Below, piece by piece: positions 7,378-17,402 of a stretch of 64,000 bases of DNA. Made by a program: the position numbers and the translations under genes. The DNA is taken from the NCBI GenBank assembly GCA_016165875.1, contig JABBOT010000008.1, positions 15,001 through 79,000 of the forward strand. The letters run 5' to 3'. The stretch comes from Acanthopleura granulata (taxonomy: Eukaryota > Mollusca > Polyplacophora > Chitonida > Chitonidae). Each line of letters starts with the position of its first letter. Position 1 is the stretch's first letter. The notes under the pieces are model-generated. The model was not told where the DNA came from, searched no databases, and saw nothing but the letters and a program-made list of their open reading frames with translations.

Positions 7378-10300
7378 ATGCAGGTGCAGCCCATTTCACA
7401 AACTGGAGGTCGTGTAACTGCTTCAACATCAAAACGCAGGGTTCAGTCTGCTGCTAGATCTAAGCGCTCCAAGGTCTACTCATTACCCTCACCTGTCAAT
7501 CAATCGGCCTCACGTCCGCTGGGGCCAGACAGCGACGTAGATGATCAGGGTGAATTTCATACCGCCTCTGTCGGTAAGGTAAAGGTCCAGGTTAACCTCA
7601 ATAATAACCCTAATTCATTTCGCTCGGACCCCATCACACCTTCATATGATGAGTTACCTACAGACCCAGCATTACGCGACATATACAAACGTCACTGGGG
7701 CGCTATCCGCCAGCAATTTCATCGCCACTGGCCTTTGCAGGATGTGTATAATTTCCGAATCAAGGGACTCTATCCTTGAGCTACACACCTGGAACAGGTG
7801 TTTCTTGACCAGCCGTCAGCTTTCCGTATCAACCTAGCTTATTGTTTCATTTTACGTCACCGAGATACGGACCAATTCCGTTATTTCTATCCGAGTAGAA
7901 ATACAAGAATACTCTCAGAATGTCGATATATTCACACCTATGGAGATATACAAACACTTACCGCTGATTTGTCAGCTATCGATCCTATCGAAGCATCCCG
8001 GCAACAGCGCCCAAATACCAGATGGTTGGTAGACAGTGTGACTAATGTTGTGTTTTATATGCATAAACCACATACCTCCCCTATCGGCGCACCAGTAGAT
8101 TTACCTGACCACGTGCGTAATAATACAGGCTTGCACAGCTTGGTGAGTGGCAAACATGGCGCTTACGATGATCATTTGTGTTTCTTCCGCTTCTTAGCCT
8201 TTCACCTAGACAACGCTAACCCCAAATGCTGTACTGTTAAAGCGAAGGGTTATTTAAAAATTTACTTGGAACCTGAAGGTATGGAAGCTAGATATTTCAT
8301 AGGTGTCCCGCTCAGCGAACTGCCTTTTCTCGAGGATTTATTTCACGTAAACATAATTGTATATGAACTGGTAGTGGTTGATAAAGATGTGTGCGCTGAG
8401 ATTCTTTATCGGCCTACCAAGCGATTTGCGACTACTTTGGTGAAAGATATGAATTTATATGCTCGTTCTTATCTGTGCAGGGTTTGTCATATTTCCCATG
8501 GCCTACGAATTAAAAAGGCATGCGCGGACTTGTGATGGAGTTATCAAACGTGTGTATCCAGGCTGTGTGTTTAAAAACAAAGCCACTGTTTTCGAGGAGT
8601 TAGCTGACGAAGGGATTATTGATGTCGCTGAAGAGGACAAGTTTTACCCATATAGAATTTGTTTTGATTTTGAGTCATATCTCCAAAAATTAGATCCTTC
8701 TGCAGCGGTGAAAACACAGAATGGACTGCCCTCCATATTCCCATGAGCGTGTCTGTTAGCAGTAACGTTCCTGGATATAACAAACCGATGTGTTGTATCA
8801 ACGGGTGATCCTCACGCTTTGATTGAAACTATGATGGCATATCTCACTGCGATCAGTGAAGCTAATGTTAAGCTGCTGTGTCAACATTACCGTCACGTGC
8901 TGGACAGCTTGGATGAATGTATAGGCATAGCCGCGCTGTGTGACTTGACGCACAAAACGAAAGAGAAATCTTACACAGCAAAACTTAAGGAGCGATTTTT
9001 AACATACCTGACCGAACTCCCGGTTTTGGATTTAATTTCATAAAGCCACAGCTGTATCCATAGTTAGTGAAAACGGATGGGTTAAAATACGTTATCAAGC
9101 GGAATAATGATCACTTGAGCGTGTATACAGGTCAGCTGAGATTTTTAGACGTGCAAAATTATTTAGTCCCGAATTATAGTTATGATAAATTGGTCAAAGG
9201 TTATGAATGTCAGGTGACCAAAGGACAGTTTTGTTACGAATACGTCGATAGTTTGTCAGAGACAACTCTGCCGCCGCGTGGAGCTTTCCATAACAAGTTT
9301 AAAGGGACTTTCTGCTCTGAAGAAGATTACCGTGCTTTGGAGAATGTGCGGCAATCACAGGGAAGGAGGACTCTTCGTGATTTTCTGATTTGGTACAATA
9401 ATCTCGACGTCATTCCATTTCTTGAAGCCTTGGGAAAGATGTCAGCGTTTTATCAAACCATGCGTGTAGATTTATTTAAAGACTACATTAGTATTTCTGA
9501 GGTCACTTTACGTTACTTGTTTCAAAATCTCCCAACTTAGTTTTCCTTAATAGGGGAAGCAAACAAAGATCTTTATCAATGTCTGAGATCGAATATTGTC
9601 GAGGGGCCAAGTATTATATTTCATCGCCATCATGAGAAGGGAGTGACTCGTATTAGGGGAGGAAAATTATGCCAGGGTATTGTTGGTTTTGACGCTAATG
9701 CGCTATACCTAGCTTGCTTAGCATCATCACCTATGCCTGCTGGGCACTACGTCCGCTGGACACCCATAGAAGAAGAGAGACAAGACACTATAAATTTTTA
9801 TCCAAAGGAGTCCAAAAAACCTCGACTGGCTGAGGAGTGGTTAAACTAGCAAGCAGCTCAGCTGGGAGTGGCTATTCGTCATCGGCTGAACGATGTGGAA
9901 AGGAGAATTGGGGATCGTCGGCTCCCTGTTGACGGCTTTGCTGTGGTGAACGGTCGACGCACTATTTTCCAGGTAATGTATTATGTCATATATATATATA
10001 ATAATTATGTATGTATGAAGAAACAGATTGAGTAAATGTAGCCTTCTAAATTATAACATGTATATTATATACGACTATATATATGCATGTGTGTGTGTGG
10101 CAGGGGTTCGAATCCCGGTGGGGTCAGTGATTTTTAAACAATGTATATGATACTTATATATATATACGTATGCTTGTATCGTTGCAGTTTCACGGATGTT
10201 ACTGGCATTTCCAGGGGTGTCATCTCAACCATGCTTCAACAGGTGAGCTCCGCTATAACACTAGGCGTGGTCTTTTATTGGAAGAACTTCAGAACGAGAC

Positions 10301-11569
10301 GAATGAACACCGAGCATATTTCGAGCATCTCAATTTCCAGGTTGTGGAAACATGGGAATGTTTTTTCTTCAGGAAAAGCGGACTGACCCTGCCCTTCAAA
10401 CATTACTATACCTCTCCACCAGCTCATCTTAGTGTAGATCAATTATCAAAATCAGTTATTTACCAGCAGCTGTATGGGTTTGTGGAATGTGACATTCATG
10501 TCCCCCAAGGATTATTATCAACTTTCGCTGAATGTCGGCCGATATTTAAAAACGCAAATGTCACTGTAGAAGATATCGATCGGACTATGAGAGAATATGC
10601 CAAGGCCAATAATGTTATGACCCAGCCCCGCCGTACATTAATCGGAAGTACGTGTGGGACGAAAATTCTCCTGGGCACCCCTCTGCTAAGATGGTACTTG
10701 GCTCATGGACTGTTTGTGACTCGCGTGTATCAAGCTGTCCAATACACACCTGAAACCTGCTTTCTCACCTTTGCTGATCACGTGGCTCAAGCACGACGTC
10801 AAGGGGATGTAGATCCCAGCAAGGTGTTAAAGGTGAAATGATGAAGCTATTGGGAAATTCGGGGTATGGAAAGACTAATTACTAATCAAGATCGGCCTGT
10901 GAATGTGAAAGTGTGTACGCTACAGGAAGCTCGGAAATTAGCCCATTCAAACGCATGTATTAACGTGGAGAAAATTGGTGATGATACCTATGAGGTCACT
11001 TGCACTAAGAAACGAATCTCATATAATTTACCCTTACAGATAGGGTGTATGGTATATCAGTATGCCAAACTCCGCAAGCTGGAAATCTTCCTGGCGAAAT
11101 ATTTTCATTCCAGTGATTATCAACCGGTGGAGACATTGCATGGTCGGACCCTGACTGGGAATCCCTGGTTAAACCTGAGCCACGCGAAGCTTACGAGGCT
11201 GAACGTGACCGCTGGTTACCTCGTCGAGATTATTATCAACATTACAAACGTACGCCTGGTCTGTTTAAAGTACAGTGGAGTAGAGATGGTATTATCGCTT
11301 TATGCTCCAAAACATATTACTGCTACGCTGGGGACAGTGGGGATGCCGACATATTTTCCTACAAAGGAGTAAACCGTCACAGTGCTCAAAAGGATTTGTA
11401 TCTCTCAGTGCTCCAGGAAGGACGAAGTGCAGCCGGAGTAAATCGCGGCATGCGTGTACGTGGATATAAAATGTGTTCCCATACACAGCAGAAGGACGCA
11501 TTCACGTATTTTTATGCTAAACGTAAAATTTTGCCTGATGGAGTAAGGACGACTTACCTGGATATTTAG
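7378..11569 (+). pseudogene. polB: Protein-primed family B DNA polymerase (Polinton A)
   Basis: Replicates the element from a terminal protein primer. In order: Ser-rich N-terminal region; a Cys/His ribbon at ~8480-8540 (CRVC...H...C); exonuclease motif I 'FDFESY' (8667); exonuclease III 'YNNLDVIPF' (9391-9417); polymerase motif A 'GFDANALYL' (9687-9713); 'FHGCYWH' after the intron; motif B 'KLLGNSGYGK' (10846-10875, in a shifted frame). Motif C (YxDTDS), expected near 11110-11130, is absent, apparently through a small deletion between 'DYQPVET' and the following tract, so the enzyme is dead. There are in-frame stops at 7777, 9538 and 9847, and several frameshifts (about 8470, 8746, 9043, 10842, 10870, 11130, 11370). 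A polyA signal AATAAA lies at 11611. Confidence 0.92.
9973..10187 (+). other. Spliceosomal intron in polB
   Basis: Exon ...TTTTCCAG|GTAATG and TCGTTGCAG|TTTCACGG... Removing the 215 bp joins 'RRTIFQ' to 'FHGCYWH', the unbroken conserved motif of Polinton polymerases, and restores the frame. The intron is AT-rich with TA and GT runs. Near its middle (10104-10135) it holds 'GGGTTCGAATCCC', a tRNA-type B box, followed by GGTCAGTGATTTTT; the 5' half of a tRNA is missing, so this is probably the end of a tRNA-derived SINE. Confidence 0.8.
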
Positions 11570-11934
11570 ATACATATGTAAATATATTTTAAAATTCTGA
11601 ATATTTTGTAAATAAAACCAAGAAAACATGTTATTTTGGTGAGATCTCAATTTTTATTAATTTTTTGGTTCAATAAACAAGAGCAAATAACCGGAATTAA
11701 GCATGTCATTTTTTTTTAACAACACTCATCAATGTATATATATATATGCATTGCTCTAATCAGCAAATACAGCCTCTGGGCAACAATATATTAACATATT
11801 CCTTGTTATAAGCGTATGTTTGTACAGCAACAACAATAAACATGGAAGAACAGATAGCAAAATGTCTGATTAACTGGTGATTTCATTCAATTAGGATTTA
11901 TTACAATCTTCGTAAAAATGCACATCTATTTTTT
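11570..11934. other. Intergenic between convergent polB and protease
   Basis: AT-rich spacer where the + (polB) and - (late block) transcription units meet. It holds AATAAA on + at 11611 and several TTTATT (AATAAA on -). No ORF supported. Confidence 0.5.
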
Positions 11935-12432
11935 TTAATCAGCAAAGAAAGGTGGGGGAATACCGAACATTCTCTCGGCCCAGTCATAAACCAAAAGATC
12001 ACTGGTATAATCTGTGGGTGGAGAAATAAATGTTTGAGTAATACAGTTCATTGTTCGTCCTCTAGCTCGATGAAGCGCAAAATACAAACAATATTGACCG
12101 CACACAGCGGTATTTAAGCATTGTATGGAACGGTGATTCCATTGCCAATGTTTGGTACCCCGATTTAGCCACGTCTCTACCTTCTTACGCCAGGGTGGAA
12201 GTGCATAAGAGTCAAAATAATCTCCAGACAAGTTATGTGTGGTTTCCTCATAATCTATGTATAGTGCAATCCAATGTGTACCAGGTTTCGTACAGGGGTG
12301 GGTGTTTAAAATATATATAGCAGGTCCATGTGGCATTCGTGCAGATAAATCATTTCAAGGGAGCACACCTTGCACGAGGTCACGTGTATAAGGATCCGTG
12401 TGAAGACATTGTAATAATTGTTGGCTGTTCAT
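11935..12432 (-). pseudogene. Adenain-like cysteine protease (Polinton A)
   Basis: Predicted capsid-maturation protease of the adenovirus protease (C5) family. About 165 codons from the ATG at 12432. Catalytic His in 'PGTHWIALYID', acidic residue in 'GDYFDSYALP', catalytic Cys in 'AVCGQYCLYFALHRARG'. The family's H-D/E-C order and spacing are kept. One defect: the Trp codon at residue 26 is TGA (B has TGG there). It lies directly downstream of the capsid gene (gap ~60 bp), a layout typical of Polintons. Close to intact; the best of the three protease copies here. Confidence 0.88.
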
Positions 12433-12491
12433 GACGTCATTCGTTAGAAGTATGAGATTGCGACCAAGGTTGGTCAATGACGATTTTTTTT

Positions 12492-13794
12492 TTAATTGGT
12501 GAAATCACACAACACAGTACGAGTCTTATCAATCTCAACGATATTTTGAGATTCAGCGTAGCAAATGATGGTAGTAGATTGAAGTAGAGGTGTGGCGAAT
12601 CGCACTTCCAAGCGGAGATCACCCTTCTGACTAACGTTCAACTGTTGCTGGTCAGCAGTTAAATCAAAGGCGTGTACCCATTGCGGAAATCACTATATGT
12701 GATATCGTTTCCTCCATCTTTTCCAACTTTACCCAAGGCAGCAAATAAGTTCATATAAGAACAAGTGTAATTATCATTCGGAAAATCCGGAGTGAGTGGT
12801 CTGGCTGGTATCTCACGTCCGTTCATGTGTAAGGCCACGTAGCTTGTGTTATGGTGGTTGAAGGCAAACGGATTTTCTACGTTGTGTCCGTTAAATATCG
12901 TGTTTTGTACACACCCTATGACGAGACGCTGAGGAAGAGTGCCTAAAAATAGGTTTTGCTCATTCACTGTGGTATGTGCTATACCTACGTTGAAATACTT
13001 GGTCAATACGCCACGGACGAATCGGGTATTTGGCTGGTGCTTTCTCCAAGGCTTTTAAATGCCCTTGGGGTGACATTGATTTTCCGTATAAACATCGTCA
13101 CTCCCTCAAGGACTGTTTTGTAATCAGCCGCCTGTGCATTGTCTCCTTCCCCATATTGGGCCGTTGATATATTTGCAAAGCTCTCTCCGCTCCGGGTGAG
13201 ACGCACTCGAACCGTGACATTGTTTAACAAATAAGGATTTTGTTAAAACAAATCACAATGTAATCTCCCCATCATATTAAAAGGTCGACTTCCAGCAACC
13301 AAAGCCCTCCGTCTGTGAAATCTTTTGTTTTGATTAGTTTTAGTCTCCATTTGTCCAGGAGTATCCTTATACCATCCAATGCCATTCAACCAATTTTCTT
13401 TAGCTTCCCGCCCATAATTAAGTAAGATTTCTATGTACGCCCGGTAAGGGTACATATTCCTTGAGGGAGTAATCAATTTATCATCGATATCGACGTCTAC
13501 TTGCTGCCACAGAGAACGTAGCCACAAATTGACCACGGCCGCATCCCGCGGGAAATCCTCCCCATTACCTTTCACTGTTTTGGCTTTCAGACACAAATAC
13601 GAGTTAGCCAGGTCCATTTATGTGTCCGGATCCCCATTGCTAATAAAAAATTCTACAGGTCCACCGTCCACAATGCTGGCAATCGGCTTGTAGGTATCCC
13701 ATCGTCCTTCCTGTACACTTCTTTGTGGAGGTAAAGTCCACAAATCAAATTCATTGTTCACTGATGGGGCAGAATTTGCGTGCTGTAAAGCCAT
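12492..13794 (-). pseudogene. Major capsid protein, double jelly-roll (Polinton A)
   Basis: Predicted shell protein of the virus-like particle. The start at 13794 (MALQHANSAPSV) is conserved in B at 28182. Recognisable family stretches in order: 'FDLWTLPPQ', 'PVEFFISN', 'NLWLRSLWQQVDV', 'YPYRAYIEILLNYG', 'RVRLTRSGESF', 'LPQRLVIG', 'MNLFAALGK' and a C-terminal 'EIDKTRTVLCDFTN' ending at 12492. About 430 codons. In-frame stops at 13618 and 13240, a frameshift near 13005, and a stop or shift near 12660. B and A are similar over the whole length, which fixes the boundaries. The gene order pVI-like > capsid > protease matches other Polintons. Confidence 0.88.
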
Positions 13795-13813
13795 GGTAGG
13801 ACAAATATAGGTG

Positions 13814-14301
13814 TTATGGAAAAATATCTCTGGGGAGTCTACCTGATCGCTTGCGCCCCGTGTGTGTTCCAACACGTCTCCTACGCTGACTGGCGAGGTG
13901 ACGTGCAGCAGGGCGTTTTATACGCCGCTGGGGAGCTGGTTTACCTTGTGGACGTCGCCCTGCCCCAGGTGTAGATACATCTAGAGTACGAGGGACATCC
14001 CTCGCCAGCGCACGTTTAGCACGCCCTAGCAACTGTTTAACTGCAGCCTTACTACGTTGTTTCAGCACTTCCTTCGGTGACTTACACGAAACACCGTATC
14101 ACCAGTAAACCCCAGAGCCGTCCGTAGCACCGTTTTTCCCACGGATGTAGCAATGGCCACCAGAGACCCCTTGATAAGAGCACCTAGAACATTACCTAAT
14201 CCATGACCTCATTGTATCGGAGAACCATGAAAGACAGGGAAATTGCTGCCCCCAGCTTGGTTTCAGTAGTACGTGATGTAAGGTTGATGAGTATCTGACA
14301 T
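13814..14301 (-). pseudogene. pVI-like internal protein (amphipathic + basic), Polinton A
   Basis: The start at 14301 is conserved with B (28660) and C (58380): M-x-x-T-H-Q-P-Y-I-T-Y-Y. After a Gly-rich 'AGGxNFPVFHG' follows an amphipathic stretch, 'GHGLGNVLGALIKGS' and 'VGKTVLRTAL', then (after a frame change near 14078) a long Arg/Lys-rich tail with 'STPGAGRRPQGKPA'. Amphipathic helix plus basic tail next to the capsid gene recalls adenovirus pVI-type membrane-active or core-linking proteins; this is analogy, not homology. It ends 20 bp before the capsid ATG. Stops occur at about residues 12 and 27. Confidence 0.6.
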
Positions 14302-14362
14302 CCTATATGAGTGATTGGAAGATCATAGGTTCGAATCTTGGTGCAGTGAGCGTCAAAGTTTT
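14258..14362 (+). ncRNA. Candidate pol III transcript, antisense to late genes (A)
   Basis: TGGTTTCAGTAG (14258-14269) resembles an A box; GGTTCGAATC (14328-14337) is a B box; a T run begins at 14359. The same three parts are in B (28617-28628, 28687-28697, 28717) and C on - (58423-58412, 58353-58344, about 58324). No tRNA cloverleaf can be drawn. The B box lies in the noncoding gap between two late genes. A small RNA like adenovirus VA RNA is one reading; an old tRNA-derived insertion in the ancestor is another. Confidence 0.3.
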
Positions 14363-14385
14363 CTTTTAAATGTTTTTGTCACGTG

Positions 14386-15125
14386 TTAAAGAAGAGGTAA
14401 ATTCCGCCGCTTTCGAAAATGAAGTGTTGCCAACACTTTCCCGTGCTCAAATGGAACAGGGTCGTCCCCAGTATCTATTTCAATGGTTGAAAAATTTTCT
14501 TCATCACAGGTACGTACTTGATATGTCGAAAGGACTTGCTAACGTGATCTCCAGACGTCCCACGAACAGCTACCGCACGAAGTAGTGGCGCTAATACATC
14601 GCCTACTACACGAGGTTCGAGGACATCCGAATATATGTAAAGCGTGGGGACCGTCTGTGTCGCCCGTGTCGAACCAAAATGGATCTTTTTTTCCTTCCCC
14701 GTTGTCAGCCCCTACGGATACGGGAGACCAAGCATTTCGAGTAAGCGGGGGGTAAAATCCAGTGTACATTTTTCAGAAGCTCTGTCATAGCCAAACACAA
14801 TTTCACCTGCTTTAGCTGTGAGGGAAGGCTTAGTGCTATTCATCAGTTCAGCGTTGAGGGCAGAGGTGATAGCTTCTCGTGTTGGGTAATAGCCTTTGTG
14901 CAGTATAACTCGTGCGCGATGAAAGCCATCTTCCGAGAACACCTCAAACCAGATCTCACCAGCCCTGACATTAGACCACAATCGTGGATATTGTATTTCC
15001 ACTAAACCGCACTCCCAGTCACCTGAGAGCTGAATCGGTCTAGGTAGTTGGGTCGTGTAGTTAGCTAACGTATTATTTGGAAAATAGTCCATCGAGCTGT
15101 TGCTCGGTAACGTCATATAAAACAT
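14386..15125 (-). pseudogene. Minor capsid (penton-type) candidate, Polinton A
   Basis: Starts 'MFYMTLPSNSSMDYFPNNTL', a start shared by all three copies here and familiar from Polinton proteins of other animals. Then 'WECGLVEIQYPRLW', 'GEIWFEVF', 'GYYPTREAITSALNAELM' and a C-terminal part 'RKRRNLPLL' ending at 14386. About 245 codons, with the frame lost after residue 137 (near 14712). It sits between the small basic gene and the pVI-like gene. I assign it as minor capsid or vertex protein from its position and conservation; a jelly-roll fold cannot be checked here. Confidence 0.65.
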
Positions 15126-15274
15126 GCTGTTTATCTGGCGGCTCAGAGTCTGACTAACTCTATAGCATGAGGAACCGCGTTTTTAACAAGGAGACCACCG
15201 CAGAGGTTTGGTAATTTTATGTTTGACCTTTAAATTACGGCGAGATGGAGTCTTGGTTGGGGTGGGACTATACC

Positions 15275-15760
15275 CTACGCCCTCTGTAGTCGTTCCCATT
15301 CAGCTTTTGATTTAAGCTTTGACTTATGCTTGTTATACTGGGAAATTGGAGATGACCTCTTTGGTATATGAGGTGTCAACATCCCTGCTGCCTGATGTCC
15401 TAAATCTGTTGCTTCCTTCTCTTTTTCTTGTGCGGCCCAGAGCGCTTGAGGAGAAACAGGTGTAGGAGGTGAAGGAACAGGTGGGGTTGTAACTGGCTGA
15501 CCCGGCTTAGCCGGTGAGGGCGGTTACTTGAAACTTTGCTGGTACTGGTTGTGAAATGTCAAGTAGCGTTGAAGGGCTTGCTGGTACTGGTAAATTTTAT
15601 CTTCATTTGACAAAATCCCATTCTTTAAAATTCTTTCCATATTCCCATCTAATGTGTTGAGGAGTTTGACAGTAGACGGCACAGGGTAAGGTGAAGTGGG
15701 CCGAACCAATCCTTCTAACAAACGAGGTTCAACTAGGGCCATTTTTTTCATATGAGACAT
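15275..15760 (-). pseudogene. Conserved small Polinton protein 'MSHMKKM' (A)
   Basis: Start 'MSHMKKMALVEPRLLEGL', also in C at 56945. Residues 1-78 are mixed helix; a stop (TGA/TAA-type change near 15524) precedes a Pro-rich linker and a basic C-terminus, 'SKLKSKAEWERLQ', ending at 15275. In C the same C-terminus is 'KPKRRAEWERLLRE'. Another short basic frame ('TPSRRNLKVKHKIT') follows to ~15190 and is also kept in C. Function unknown; composition and position suggest a virion-associated protein. The gene is deleted in B. Confidence 0.6.
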
Positions 15761-15769
15761 CTTTTTTTC

Positions 15770-16089
15770 TTAACGGCCGCCCCCAAACAATTTAGTTAGA
15801 AAAGAGGCCGCAAGCGGAAGGCCGCTAAGGAGGGGTGATATTCTTCTTTTCTGTATAATGGTCCATGTATAATGTTTACTAGCGCACGTAAATGTGTCTT
15901 GTGCGGACGTAACCGGGTCTTCATAGCTGATGTCAATGGGATATACCCATTTAAAATGTTCTTACAAACCTCGCATATACGGCGAACAAATTCAGCATTA
16001 GGTCCACGAAGAATTGTGTCCTTCACCCGCCGGTCACCCTTGACCAGAAGTTTTTGGAACGGTGCGAAGCGACGTAATCGTGCTGACAT
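15770..16089 (-). pseudogene. Conserved small Polinton protein 'MSARL' (A)
   Basis: Start 'MSARLRRFAPFQKLLVKG', about 105 residues. The central 'EFVRRICEVCKNILNGYIPL' is conserved in B (29839-29660) and C (56690-56760). The true C-terminus, reached after a frame change near 15850, is hydrophobic and ends 'LTKLFGGGR', as in C ('IGGLFGGGS'). A basic body with a glycine-hydrophobic tail is common for a short Polinton protein next to the packaging ATPase. Its role is not known. The stop at 15770 is 10 bp before the next ATG at 15760, so the genes are tightly packed. Confidence 0.6.
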
Positions 16090-16186
16090 GGTCAGTGTCT
16101 AAATATATAATGCCGTAGTAAGTGATATGCCTGTAGGTTTTATTGCATATGCTGGTGAGAGTTAATCCCCCTGAAAGTTCATATTT

Positions 16187-16808
16187 TTATGACTTGGGCA
16201 GATAGACAACCTGCATGGGATCGTCTGGAAATATATGCGTGCACAAACGGAGATGATCAGGGGTAATTTGCTTGAAATCAACAAGAAAATATCCATAAGA
16301 TTCGGATGTGGCATCTTTAAAGGCCTCTTGCACGTATTGAGTTTTACCTGGGGCCATTTGTTTAGCAATGGTAGTAATTTGAGAAGAATCTCGAGGGTTT
16401 AAAAATACGACTAAATAATGAGCGTTCAAGCTAATCGTTCTATGGTCTTCGCCTTTGTTAAACAGATTCTGCACAATGTAGATCACTCTGATATTACGGT
16501 GGTGACTTCCCTTCGTGAATAGGGCTGATACACGCTTGTCTGCTTCAGCCATGAAATCATCAGCAATTACTGATGTTTCCTTCCTCTGGATTAAACGCTG
16601 TCGGACTAGGTACTCCTTCTGGAAATTCAACATTTGGTAGGGTAGTGTACATGGGCTGCCATTCGCCGTAACACCATACTACACGGTGGGGAGATGGATG
16701 AATAAGTTGGCCAGCATGCTCTATAACACGTTTGACAAAGACCGATTTCCCACTTCTTGTCGGTCCGCTGACAAGACAGGTAAATGGGTGGCTCCGTCGT
16801 ACATCCAT
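16187..16808 (-). pseudogene. Packaging ATPase, FtsK/HerA (A32-like), Polinton A
   Basis: Pumps genome into the capsid in this virus group. The start at 16808 gives 'MDVRRSHPFTCLVSGPTRSGK' with the Walker A GPTRSGKS at residues 15-22. 'PHRVVWCYGEWQPMY' follows. After a frameshift near 16580 come the Walker B region (hydrophobic strand ending in D-D, 'VIADDFMAEADKR'), sensor 'VIYIVQNLFNKG', 'NAHYLVVFLNPRDSSQI' and 'YGYFLVDFKQ'. About 205 codons, close to family length. Overlaps the end of the membrane protein frame. B and C have the same gene. Confidence 0.88.
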
Positions 16809-17362
16809 AAGTCTAGTGGGTAAGTGAAGTTGAGGGAAAATGGCTGAGATGAATTCACTTTTGCAGGTGCTGTGGCAGGTGGGCTCGTAAGTCCAGTCTT
16901 TACGGTACTGCGCTGAGATGAATTCACCTGTACATGTACTGGAGTAAGTTGAGTCTTGCGCTTAGTTTGCTCGGTAATATCGCTGGCCCAAATTCGCCTA
17001 GTAATATTTCGAATACTAGGTGCTGTGTTTGGTCTTTGGTAAGCTGAAAGTTGAGTAGGTACCGGAGAAGAAGAAGAGGAAGGATTGGAGGTAATGTCAG
17101 TCCTCCCCAGCAATCTATTACGCCAGGTAAACACCGAGGGAAACTGCTCCGTCTTATTCCTCAATAACTTATCAAATAGCGTCTTGTCCAATAGTCCTCG
17201 CAGGATGCGTAGCAAATATTTGTCTTCAGTCATTTGGGATGTTAAATCAATTTCCACGTCACCTATTAACAATCCAATATACAGCAGCACGACACCTGTA
17301 ATTATAGTGACGCCTTTATTCTCACGCAGACTTCGCACGCAGTCATCCACACACATAGGCAT
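16721..17362 (-). CDS. Polinton membrane protein (A)
   Basis: 213 codons, uninterrupted. Residues ~17-33 ('GVTIITGVVLLYIGLLIG') form one transmembrane segment. Then comes a charged stretch, 'YLLRILRGLLDKTLFDKLLRN', and a Ser/Thr/Pro-rich tail. The last ~30 codons overlap the ATPase start in another frame and may be non-native. The N-terminus 'MPMCVDDCVRSLREN' is kept in B (31021) and C (55571). Polintons often carry a single-pass membrane protein in the late block. Role unknown. Confidence 0.6.
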   Translation of the reverse strand: MPMCVDDCVRSLRENKGVTIITGVVLLYIGLLIGDVEIDLTSQMTEDKYLLRILRGLLDKTLFDKLLRNKTEQFPSVFTWRNRLLGRTDITSNPSSSSSPVPTQLSAYQRPNTAPSIRNITRRIWASDITEQTKRKTQLTPVHVQVNSSQRSTVKTGLTSPPATAPAKVNSSQPFSLNFTYPLDLWMYDGATHLPVLSADRQEVGNRSLSNVL

Positions 17363-17402
17363 CGAGAGAGGAGAGTGAGCACAGGTAGAATGAATACTGT
17401 TT

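Noticed and set aside
10104..10135. A tRNA gene.
   Set aside because: Only the T arm and 3' end can be seen; a TG microsatellite stands where the 5' half should be.
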